Assembly (NCBI GenBank): GCA_907165135.1
Contig: OU015568.1
Coordinates: 6,580,501-6,644,500, forward strand
DNA from: Oikopleura dioica
Taxonomy: Eukaryota > Chordata > Appendicularia > Copelata > Oikopleuridae
Reading direction: 5' to 3'
Length of the DNA stretch: 64,000 nucleotides
Made by a program: the position numbers and the translations under genes. Position 1 is the first letter of the stretch, and each line of letters begins with the position of its first letter. Shown here piece after piece: positions 11,743 through 22,400 of this stretch. The notes under the pieces were generated by a model. That model did not search any database. It worked only from the letters and a program-made list of their open reading frames with translations, and had not been told where the DNA came from.

Positions 11743-13399
11743 TTTCTTATATTAAGTTTTTTTTTGCGTAACTTTCTTCTTTTCTTTCTTCAATAATTTT
11801 ATTATCTTGGACGTTCTTCTCTTGATTTTTAGTGTTCTCTCTTTTCTTTACTGGGCATAGCTTTGGCAAAAATCTAAGACCAGGTTCAGTCTCTTTGAGG
11901 CGCGAATTAGCTGCTTACGGCTTTTTTTCTCGTTTTTTTCGGTAGCACGGTTTCTTGCTGCTCGCCAAGGCCAGCCCGCGCGGTGGCGCTAGCACGACTT
12001 TTCTGAGTGTTCAGGCTGAAACCTCAACTGGGGGCTCTCTGTGCAGGACCTCGCGCGCCTTCTTTTTTTCGCGCGAAGCCTATTTTACAGGCTAATTTAA
12101 TACTGACCTACAGACTAACTAATACTTTTGGCCGGATTTTGGGAGTTTTTTTAAAATAATAATAATAAAAAAAAATCAACTTTGAAAATTCTTGCGCTTC
12201 TTGCAACGAAGATTTTGACAATTCAAAAAATATTTTGAGTTGTAAACATAAAAACGTCTCTTTGGATTTTTTCTTGAGCTTGTTGATAGAAACTTTCTTG
12301 TTCCAGATTAATAGATCATCCCTTTTCTAGTCGAAACAGTTATCCTTCTCTTTTGGGATTCTTAAATTGAGTGGGGTAGAAAGAAGGTAACAGAATTCGT
12401 ATTTATATAAGTCCTTGGAGAGTGGTAGTTACTCGCCGCTTGATTAGTGATAAGCCCCCGCTGTGAGGTCGGAATCTGTGGCCGGACATCCTTAACGCTG
12501 CCCGAGCAACTTCACGAAGCACAACACTTCTCGTAGGTCCCCAAGGTATCTTTGTGGCTTTTTTATCGAAGATTAAAAATAATAATCTAAATTTCTTAGG
12601 AAAGGCTTAAAGTAATCTAACTACCTAAATAATCTAATACAAGTAGATTTTCCCTGAATAAAAACTGGCATTACTGTAGTTACTGTATTGTTTTCGTAAA
12701 GTTGAGTTACTGCGGAGGATTAACAGTAGCTAGTCGAGTTTCGATGATGAGGCAGGCTCAGTTCTGGAGTTCCTGCCCGCGGGCTTTGCACCATTAGGTC
12801 GGGGTCGATTGCGAAAAAGGGAGCTCTTCCAGTGAAATCCCCCGAGCCAAACCACTGACCAAGAATTTCACTTCACGCAACAGTAGCTGGAAAAGGCACT
12901 TCCACTCCTTAACTGACCTTCGTACTGACCCAATAATTGACTTCCATTGTCAATAAAGAAATTTTGAATTAAGGGTATCAATCCGTTAAGAAATTCATCG
13001 TGTTTTCATGTATTAAGGACCCCCTATCGCATTATCATCGAAAATCATCAACTTTTCTGATAGAAATTTTTTTCAAAATTAAGGGCGTCACCGCGATATC
13101 GCCGTTTGAAAATATGCATAAAACAGGATCAAGTTTTGAGCAAGTTTATTCTTCAAAATGTCACCATAATGAATTATTCAGAACTGCCAAAAATGAACAT
13201 TTTACATAATTTTAAACACATACTATTCAAAAAAGAGCACTTTGGCAATAATAAATATTATTTTTTTGAACAACTGACAAAGTCGAACAAGGCATTCGAG
13301 AACAAACATAATCACGTTGACAAGGTTGTATAATTGAAATAATAATTTAAGGAGGCAAGGAGAGGTTTTCTTTGTTTTTCAGAAAGACTAAGTTGAAGT
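11743..13399. other. Intergenic region without a supported gene
   Basis: AT-rich sequence with two somewhat GC-richer patches (about 11930-12070 and 12415-12545). I looked for tRNA, snRNA and coding signatures in these patches and could not assign one. Confidence 0.4.
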
Positions 13400-16300
13400 T
13401 TAGCTGGATTTTGGTTTGCTCGGCTCGGCGATTTTCTTCTTGATGTATTCTAAAAAAGAGATTTTTGAAAAATTTTGAACGCTAATAAAAAAATTAATAA
13501 ATAAGAAAATCGTTTATTTTGCCATGTTCTAGTGCGGTTTTCTCGCCAAGGAAAAGGGCTGTTTCGCCTTTTTATTAAACATGTTCGTCGCCAAACAAAA
13601 AGAATGACATGTGGTCTTACAAATGAAAAAAACTTTAAACTAAAGTTTTAGAGAGACCCTTTTTTCTGAGAAAAATGAAGGAAAAGAGTATTTTTGCACC
13701 TGTCTCAAAGTTTGATACAGGCGATAATTTTCAGCGGAACACGTTTTCGCCCGAATCGAAAATTATACACTTGGGCGCATCTGTATTTTCCCCTCTTTGC
13801 GCAATAGTGGGTTAACTGCTTAGGAAACCGATAAGGTCAATTTTCTCCTTATATATTTGAAAATAGCGGTTGTTTCTCCCTTTTTCTGAGCCTCTTTTCT
13901 TGTTTAATTTCCGAAAGTTAAACAGAGACTTCATTACTGTCGTTTCAACGCTCATGAGCAGTCGGCTAATGACGAGGCGCGGGGGCCGAGCCGATTAGCC
14001 AGACGGCAGGGGGTTAAAAGTGAAATCATTTTGGTTAGAATGGCAATAAGTTAACGATCAGCTGGATCGTTTTAAATCAAGAGCTTCAACAATTTGCTTG
14101 CTTTAAACGTGACTTGTGCTTTCAACTGTGGAAAAGCTGAGTCAGGATTGTGAAAAAAAAGGAATGAAAAGCCGCGTAGCGGCTTTTTTAGAATCAAAGC
14201 CGCGAAGCGGCTTCTCTAGAATCACAATTTCGCTCCATTCTATATTCTAGAGAAGCAGCTTAGCGGCTTTGTTTTTAAAAAAAGCCGCTACGCGGCTTTT
14301 CATTTCATGTTTTCAGGACCCTGACTCAGCTTTTCTACACAGGTTGCCGAGCCAAAGTCAGAAACTTACCCGCAGACATGAGATAGAACCAGACAGTATT
14401 CAAAATATCCAGCACCAGTCCACAAACAACCCAAACAAACAACAGCTCCGCCGAGGCCTTCCAAATCTCGCCCGTGCTGACATGATGCCAGCTGCAGTAG
14501 TAAAAGAGCGGAATGCAGAGTGGACGACAGACGGCGAAACTCCAGAATATCAGCTCCTGATTGATTTTGTGAATCTTGGAGTCCTTCAAATTGAGCAGTT
14601 CCAGCATGAAATTAATATTCATGAAAGGCGTCGACAGCTCGGACAAGAGGCGGAAGCTGCACAGCCACATGCCTGAATAAAAATTAGTGGATTTTTCTTC
14701 TCTTTTTCGAAAATATTAAAACGGATGGAGATCCAGAGTCAGGACCCCTAAAACCTTTAATAAATGCCGCCTAGCGGCTTTACCAGAAATTTTGAATAGA
14801 TAAGGAGGGAAATTTAAACGAAGCCGCTTGCGGCTTCGAGAGAACAACGAAAAAAGCCGCGCGAAGCGCGGCTACGATTATTGTTTCTCTAAGCCGCAAG
14901 CGGCTTCATTTAAATTTTCCTCTCAATATATTTAAAATTTGTGTTAAAGCCGCTACGCGGCTTTTATTAAAGGTTTTTCTTGATCCTGACTCAGGTTTTC
15001 TACAGAGGTTGGTGAGCCAAGTCTGGCCCTAAGAATGAAAATCTTGAAGCAGAACTTAACATTGTGGCGTTTTACGATATCTCGCCCTTGAGAAAGAAGA
15101 GCTCAGACCTCAAATAACCCAAAACACCAACAATTTAGAACTTGAGTGCTGAGTCTGCTGACTCAGGCGCGTTAGAAATCGTAATCAGCGTTCGTCCCTT
15201 TCCGCGAAAATGATTTCGAGCGCTGCTCATCGAAAATCCGCCGTTCTAAACCGCTCTTTGCCGAGGCTCAGAATGCTTATTTAAAGTTCTCCACAAGGCT
15301 AAATCCGAGCTGGCGCATCTTTGATTTGATCTCATTCTCTGATCGCATTTCTGAGATTCCGAGTTTCCGAGGCCATTTTCGGATTTTAAACTTCAACGTA
15401 CCTCCATCCCACTTGGACTGCGTCAGGCCAAAGATCGAGACCAGATGGTGGGTGTAATATACAGTCGACATGCTTCCGTAGTAATTTCGCAAAACGTAGC
15501 AGACCACCAAATCGCTCCAAAAGTAGCCGAGAGAGAAGTCTAACCCTTTTGAGACCAATTCGGAGTGGCTGAAATGAAAAAATGAGAATCACCACCTGTG
15601 TAGAGAACCTGACTCAGGGTCTGAATTTCAGATCTTTGATGAAAAGCCGCGAAGCTTTGTGGCTCCAATAAAAAAAAAAGCCGCTGCGCGGCTTTTCATC
15701 AAAGATCTGAAATTCAGACCCTGAGTCAGGTTTTCTACACAGGTTGCCGTGCTCAGGGCCATAGTCTAGGGGAAAAATAGTTCGAACTTCGAACTCTCTC
15801 AAATTTACTTTGGATCTCGTGAGCAAACTACTATTCCAATTTTGAAATTGTAGATTTCAGGAAAAGATGATTTTCTCCTTTTGCTCGCGCATTTTATTAA
15901 ATTTGCTAAACAACTATTACATGTTTTCAGTGGCGCTGAGACTGAGATAGTTTTTGATTTTAAACGATTTACCTGTAAAGATCTTTGAACGAATAATTCT
16001 TATCCGCACACATAGCATAAGCATTTACAACAAAACAAATAGCTTTGCCGGGGTTTAAAATAATTCAACCGGCAAATTTTAGGTTGAAATCAAGGAAGAA
16101 ATTTTCATTTAAGACTTTCTCAAAGATAGATGGCTAGAAACTCGGCTCGGCAACCTGAGTAGAGAACCTGAGTCAGGGTTTGAAAAAGCCGTGAAGGCTC
16201 TCTCAAACCCTGACTCAGGTTTTTACTCAGTTTGTCGAGCCGAAAATTAACCCTTTTCCCGAGATTGCGAATAAAATTTCCTTTATTGGTCCCAACATTA

Positions 16301-16581
16301 TCATTTTTTTGAGTATTTTATTTGATTTTTAACCCCGTTCCGGAATGTAGCGAAGCAGAAACGCGAGCATCCCAATCGAGCCGTTTTTCCGAGGACTGCT
16401 TTTTGTACCATTCTCCAATTCGAGGTAGATTTCTGGAGACAATTGGACAAATTACGAATGTGAAAAGCTTCAACCACCGGTTAATACTTTTTCCACCTTA
16501 AAATCGCTAACTTACCAGCCAGCAAGGGGTCAGCAAAAAGCCCGGAGTTCCTTTTTCGACCAAATTTTGTATTCTCTCCAT
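13400..16581 (-). CDS. TLC-domain membrane protein, TLCD4 (TMEM56)-like
   Basis: Six exons (16516-16581, 16341-16467, 15973-16042, 15402-15568, 14370-14672, 13400-13449) total 783 nt, giving 260 aa in one frame. It has several membrane helices. Shared with the TMEM56/TLCD4 family are the WDARVSASLHS segment, GYFWSDLVVCY, YYTHHLVSIFG and LLSELSTPFMNI, the core of the TRAM-LAG1-CLN8 domain. It ends in a lysine-rich tail (EYIKKKIAEP). TLC proteins act in lipid metabolism or membrane composition; the precise role here is unknown. Four of the five introns carry one copy each of the TGAGTCA palindrome; the exception is a 48-nt intron. The intron 16043-16340 starts GA rather than GT, and homology across the junction supports this (LHS|AICFVV). 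Confidence 0.78.
14115..14353. repeat. MITE-like palindrome inside TLCD4-like intron 5
   Basis: A full-length copy ending GACCCTGACTCAGC...ACACAGGTTGCCGAGCC, with two inner GCGTAGCGGC/GCTACGCGGC hairpins. Confidence 0.8.
14728..15018. repeat. MITE-like palindrome inside TLCD4-like intron 4, with a nested hairpin
   Basis: The outer arms belong to the TGAGTCA family. The middle (about 14810-14930) is a second palindrome, AATTTAAACGAAGCCGCTTG against AAGCCGCAAGCGGCTTCATT, resembling the hairpin core at 6895-6985. It looks like one element nested in another. Confidence 0.75.
15591..15754. repeat. MITE-like palindrome inside TLCD4-like intron 3
   Basis: Long near-perfect arms including CAGGGTCTGAATTTCAGATC and its complement, around a GCCGCGAAGC...GCTGCGCGGC centre. 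Confidence 0.8.
16141..16243. repeat. Short MITE-like palindrome inside the GA-AG intron of the TLCD4-like gene
   Basis: A minimal form: CTCGGCAACCTGAGTAGAGA with CCTGAGTCAGGGTTTGA, and the complement about 40 nt later, without the inner GCCGC hairpin. Confidence 0.8.
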
Positions 16582-17585
16582 CTCTTTTTTTCTAGTAACT
16601 CGTGTTTTCACGGTACTGTAGCTCTTCTTTAGAATCTCTTAATTCTTCTTTTTCTTTTCTTCTTTTTCGTTTACGAGGAATCGAAATCACGCCATCATTA
16701 TCTGAAAAATTCGTCTTGTTAGAATAAACACGACCCAAGCATTCGTAATATTTGCGCTTCAGAAAGAGAGAAAACGCCTTTTACAATCGGCTATTCAAAA
16801 TGCTGATAATAAATGTTAAAGTAATTGGTACTCATTTCTTTCGGTTCTCAGCAACCTGGGTGGTCATAAAGTTTTTTCCCGAACTTGAAAGATGAAAAAA
16901 CGATGGTGATTGATTCTAGAGCTGTGAAAATCATCGTCGCTTTCTCTGTTTTTTATGAATCTTCAAAGGTCTACTCTGACTCTATCGCAGGTTATTGATT
17001 TCTTAGCGGTCATAAAACGCGCTATAAACGAGGAGATGTTGGAAAAGCGGAGAAAAATAAAGAATCGATATCTCAAAGATATATTCTTTCTTTCCATTTC
17101 AGGAAGTTAAACAAAGTGTCGTAAAAATTAGCGAAGCATTAAAAGATTTGCCGAAAATATCAAACTTCTCAAGTCCTTTTTTTCCAATTTTTCCGCTGGA
17201 ATTTGCTTATTTTACCATTTCCTGCTGATTTTTTCGGGTCGAAAATTAGCTCGCTACTTGCTTTGGTCCCTGGAGATCTTCGGTAGTAACTCTTTCTTTT
17301 AAAACGTCTCTGTATTTAGCTTGTAAGAAGCTTTTTCACTTAGAAGTTGAGGAAAAAAAATGCTGCTCAGAGTCTGAGCCACTGAGTCACCTGCTTTGAG
17401 CCTCCCTGGGGGCGAAGAAAAAGAAAGAAATTGACAAAAAAGGGAACCGCGCTCGTTTCGACTCTTCAGTAATCGACTCTTCAAAGTGTTAAATCTTTCT
17501 AATTACAGTAATGCTTTTATTTGCGGTCTGTGATTATGAAAGAAAGAGAGGGAGAGAGATTAAAACCGCAGGACTCCTGGATCGC

Positions 17586-17859
17586 TGGGCTCCGCAACCT
17601 GTGTAGAAAACCTGAGTCAGGGTCCAGAAAAAGCTACGATGGAAAGCCGCGTAGCGGCTTTTTTTCAAAACGAAGCCGCAACGCGGCTTTGCCAAGATTA
17701 CTATCTCAATCTATTTTCACTTGAAATTGAAATGGATTGAAAGGGTAATATTGGCGAAGCCGCTCTGCGGCTTCGTTTTGAAAAAAGCCGCTACGGCTTT
17801 TCATTATAGACCTTTTAAGACCCTTACTTGGGTTTTCTTTACAGTTTGCCGAGCCCAGC
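17586..17859. repeat. MITE-like palindrome, copy 13
   Basis: A full-length copy ending just past the stop codon of the next minus-strand gene. It starts TGGGCTCCGCAACCTGTGTA and ends TTTGCCGAGCCCAGCT, with two inner GCCGC hairpins. The stretch 16582-17585 upstream has no supported gene. Confidence 0.8.
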
Positions 17860-17871
17860 TGGAGTCTTTAT

Positions 17872-18129
17872 TTATTTCAAATGCTCAGGGTTCTCGGAAA
17901 GGCAGATCAGTAGATTATCAACAGTAGAATTTAGGTAGTACTCTTGGATTTCTTTCTGTGCTTGTTCTTGCTCTAGAATCTCTAGAAGGTGGAACTGTCC
18001 GTTGAAGGTTATTTCTTGGCCGAGGATTTCTAGGCGCTCTTCAGTCTGGAGAATCGCGCTTGTCAAATTGGTCGCTTCTTTGCAAAATCTTTCGATGTCG
18101 AGTTCTCTCCTTCTTTTTGCTTTTTCCAT
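17872..18129 (-). CDS. Small coiled-coil protein of unknown function
   Basis: A single-exon frame of 85 aa from ATG at 18129 to TAA; the frame is also open upstream to about 18207. The product begins MEKAKRRRELDIERFCKEAT and has heptad-like leucine and isoleucine spacing (LTSAILQTEERLEILGQEI, HLLEILEQEQAQKEIQEY), with no signal peptide or membrane helix. It lies 180 nt downstream of the secreted-protein gene on the same strand. I recognise no family; a subunit of a small coiled-coil complex is possible. Confidence 0.5.
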   Translation of the reverse strand: MEKAKRRRELDIERFCKEATNLTSAILQTEERLEILGQEITFNGQFHLLEILEQEQAQKEIQEYYLNSTVDNLLICLSENPEHLK

Positions 18130-18310
18130 GTTTTTTCCGTGAATTGAAATGGTGAATTGGACGCTGTTTGCAGAGAGGTTTCCTTGCAGAAGGGAAAAAA
18201 AGGACACTCATAAAATGTTAAACAAATGTTTCTTCGTCAGAAACGCTCTTTTGGACAAAGTTACGAGTTTTCGATTACAATAAGACATTTATTAACAATC
18301 AGAGACTTTC

Positions 18311-19091
18311 TCAGCATATTTGAAAGTTTTTACAGGAACATTCAAGAGTTATGGCAGCTGTAAGTTCGTCGAGTCCGAGTCTTCCGTTGACGAAGATTGA
18401 AGCAGTTTTTGTTGCCGCGCAGCCAGATGTTATTTGTGCTCCAGAATAGGTTGGCGTACTGAAGGAAGAATAAGGTTGATTAATACTTTTGAGGCTTATT
18501 ACAAGTTATCACGAAAAGTATTCGGCGTCTTTTGACAGTAACCGACGCATCTTCCAATGTCGATTTTGTTTCCTGAATGTTTCAGCTTATCAACGATTTT
18601 GATCGCTTACCGATGATATTCTTATTCTCCCGGCCAATTCGGTACCCAGAGCGTTGAAAGATCTAAAATAAAAATTGTGATTTACGATAAATTATTTCTT
18701 ATTTACGTCAATGTCGATGAAATGAGGTTCTCTAGCGCATTTTATCGGCTTGCATTGGTCGTGATTCTTGCCTCCCTGAAAAGCGATCGAGGATGAGTCT
18801 TCCTTGATTTCAAACCTTGAACATCTCATAAGTAGATCGTCTGTATCTTGCAGCGTAATCAGATGGCCTTGGTGGATCGGCTCCATCGAATGCAAAACTA
18901 ACGAGTTTCAGAACTATTTTTCAAAGATGGCTTACTGTACCTGGCGCAATCGCGCTGAAAGCTCATCATAGGATTTTCCATCTGTCGGACGCAGTCTAAG
19001 TAGTGCTCGATTCTAGCATGGGCGAATCCAAATAAAACGCACTAGAATTTCTTTTTCTTAGTTTTTTTCATTTTCTTACCGTGAGCTTCAT
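18311..19091 (-). CDS. Small secreted cysteine-rich protein, cystine-knot-like C-terminus
   Basis: Seven exons (19080-19091, 18941-19041, 18816-18897, 18707-18775, 18611-18662, 18503-18572, 18311-18458) join in frame to 177 aa. The first exon codes only MKLT and together with exon 2 makes a signal peptide (MKLTCVLFGFAHA). The mature part has spaced cysteines (YLDCVRQ, RDCASF, DQCKPIKCARE). Then comes IDIGRCVGYCQ, a further cysteine in SGCAAT, and a terminal TLECSCKNFQIC. C-x-G-x-C plus a closing C-S-C...C is reminiscent of C-terminal cystine-knot ligands or antagonists. That is inference, and no named ligand is claimed. All introns are GT-AG, about 45-60 nt. Confidence 0.65.
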
Positions 19092-19447
19092 TTTCTAGCG
19101 CTCTCTTTCTCGGTCCAGCGTTAGGGATACTTTTTTAAATAAAATTTCAATGCTTCAAAATCAATTTACGATTCCATGATCTTTAGTTCTTGTTGTATGT
19201 ATGACTACGCCTTTCTAAGATGGGTTATCTCTTCTTTATATACTGTCAGGGCTCTCTGGAAGTTTTATTATCTTGTTTACATTTATAATGAAAGGATAAG
19301 TATGATAAGGTTATGACGCTTAATTATTTCAGCAGACTCAGAATAAAAGAGGATTTAAAGCAATTTTCGAGTGTATAGATAACTCTTTTAGCGGGTAGTT
19401 TATTGACATGTTTATTTACAAAAAATAACAATAATTTTGAGCAGCAG

Positions 19448-22400
19448 CTAGACTTTTTGATACCAGTTGATTTTAAATCCATTCCAATTTCCCTCTATTC
19501 CCGATCTAGATCTGTTGCCAGTTTTGAAAACAACGGTCGCAAGCGCATTTGGTCCGTATCGAGCGTAAATGGTTACTGGAGGTTGTGAACCAGTTCCGCA
19601 GGTTTTGAGCATTGATTTGTGGTGTGGGTCTTGGGGGCTTGCTTCGAAGATCTAAAGGAGTTTGGAAAGGGTGTTGGTTTTTGGATTGAGAACCTGTAAG
19701 TATTCGTCGTCAAAGCAAGAAGAACCCTTGTCAGTTCCGTTGGGGAAAATGTTCAACTCCTTGATCTTGACATACATGGCCGTATCGTCGGCTGATTGAA
19801 TCTGCCACTCGCAGTTTTGGTTGCTATCGTACATTCTCGGCCAGTCGAAGGGGTAAAGATAACCGTTGTAGCCGCTGACTTTTCCGCCGCAGCCGGCGTG
19901 ATTGCAAGTGTAGTCGGCTTTGAAACCCTCGCCAACGACTTCGTTGATGTCAGTCGTGAAGCTAGAATTATCAATATTTTTATATCATTAAAAGTAGCCC
20001 TTACTCAAGTTGAAGATAATTTCCCGAGTAAAAATGCGGCTCAGGCAGCTCCTTGCAGCAATAAGTCTCTCTACTTCCAATCACCAGCTTGTCATTTCTA
20101 CAGCTATCCGAGCATTCCAAATCGAAGAACGAAAAGAAGACTGCCATTTTGCTCCCTTGCTCTCCTTGGATTCGAATTTGGCAATTGAGGTTTTTCGGAT
20201 AGTAGCCTCCACCAAAGTGCGACAGAATCACGCCACTTGAGTCTTCCAAAACTCGATTGCAAACTTCGCCTTTTACTCGAGCGGTGAAAGTTGGATTTCG
20301 TCCAGAACCATCGTGCTAGAATTATTTTCTCATAAATCAGTATCCATTCGATCTCAAACCTGCGTTGTTATTGTAGCATAACTTCCAAGAGAGGCAAAGA
20401 TCGGAGGTTTTTGACTTCCGCAATATCTTTTTCTCTGCCCAACTCCGTGTTGAACATTGATGTCGGCGAACTCAACAAAGCTGTTGTCGCAGTTGTGGTT
20501 GTTAGCGCACTCATATCTGTTCAAAAATCCCATCAAAAATCCTGGCATTTCCGAGCAATCGTCTGTGATCGTGTCGACAAGGACACATAAATTAGAAGCT
20601 TCTTGATAGACGAAACCAATACAGCGGAGGTCGTTTTCGCAAAACATTTCGCACTCAATGACGCCTTTGTCGACCATGTGTGTGTCGTATCCGGAGTCGT
20701 CGCAGTTGCAGAGAGTTTCGCGCTTGAAAGACCAGTCGGAACAGGTGCTGTCCTTTTTAAGGTTCGAAAGTGAGATTTTTGATCGTATTCTTTATCAGTT
20801 CGACCCAATCCTGTGGATAGGAAACACAAACATGGCCACTGGCACCAGAAGCAGCAACCGCTGCGAGCATGTCAGTAGTGCACCCTTCATTCGTATTGTG
20901 TGTATTTCCAGAACAGCAGAAGCCAACCGTCCCACAGAAATCACACGAGCCAGTTCCTCCACAAGGCTCTCGGCAATCCTCGCCCGTGAACACCTCCCAG
21001 CTTCCATCGCCTAGAAGCTCGTTATTTTATTTTTTATCAGGCAAGTTTACTTTGAGTAGTGATCTTCAAATTGCGAATCTCGGCATGGGCTGCATCACTC
21101 CATGGATTGGACGCATAGACAAGCATATCGACATAATCACGTGGTTGTTCCTGCACAACTCCGGCGTAGTTTCGTCCGTCAACTTTAATGTCCAGGATGT
21201 ATTTGCCATTTGAGATCTTCGATTGAGTTATTTCGAGGTGAATCCATTTTTGGAGAGGTTGATTGTCCGTGATCGTCACATAGTTGCTCTGCCCGTTGAG
21301 TCCCCAGGAGATGTGAAATTGAGAAGAAGTCGGCTAGGGGAATTTTTCGAAAAGAATTTCGAATTATGAGCTTACCTGAAGACTGATAAGAGGCATTCGA
21401 TCTCCATCAACACTATTTCCTTGGTCGTTATTGAGTGTCACTTGAAGAATGTTCACCCATGTATCCAGGTCATTTCTTGCGTCAAGCTTGACGTCTAGTT
21501 CGACTGAGACCGTTTTGTACATTCTCTCCAGCTCTCCAAGCTTCTTTCCCTTGGAGACCTGCATCGGTTCCAATTGGAAGACCTGCGTTGCTCCACTGAC
21601 GCCATAAGCAACTTGGGTAACAGTGAAAGTACCGGGGAATTCTTGTGTTTTCACCTTCAGCGTCGTCAGTTCTTTTCGATCGATGAATGCGTTTTCGATC
21701 GAATCATCTACTTCTATAAAAAGCGCGCCCGTGTCCTTATTCCAAACTCCAATGTAATGGTCTTCGATTCTAAGTTCGATGAAGTCGAGAAGATCGTAAA
21801 AATCCTGCACTGTATGCTGAACTGTCGCAAGCTTTTCATACTGAGCGTTGGAAATGGTCGTTTCGTACAAATCAGGTTGAGTGAGTTTCACAGCGAATTT
21901 GATGTAGAATCGAGGGTCTTGGTTGTAATCGTCGAAAAGACCAAGGAAAAAGGGAAGTGAGAAAAGGACTGTTTTGTTGATGTCAGCTGTAATATCGATT
22001 CTAGTTACTCGGCGAGCTACGAGACTATCCAGAAGAACTTGATAATTTTCCGTTGCGCGCAGGCTGATCGGAAGATTATACTCGTCAGTGGGCGCTAAAA
22101 AAGGTTAGTATTCGAGATTCAGATGATTTTCTAACCTGGAAGACTCATGGTCTGAGTCTCAATGGAAATATAGTGATGCTTGTCAGTTTTTAGAGTCCAC
22201 TGGCAATGAGAATTGTCTCCCATGTAATTCCAGTTTACATTCTTTCAAAATGTCTAGAAGGATTTTCCATTTTTTCTATGTCTAATTTTACTGACATTTT
22301 CCTGATACTCATCACTAACAGCAAGCTCTCCGCCACACTGCGAAACATACGCCGTCACTAGAATTTCAAACCCACTAGCGCCCGTGACCTCGTCAGAGAC

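Noticed and set aside
12415..12545. Candidate structured non-coding RNA in a GC-richer patch
   Set aside because: I could not match it to tRNA, U snRNA, 7SL, RNase P or 5S signatures by eye.
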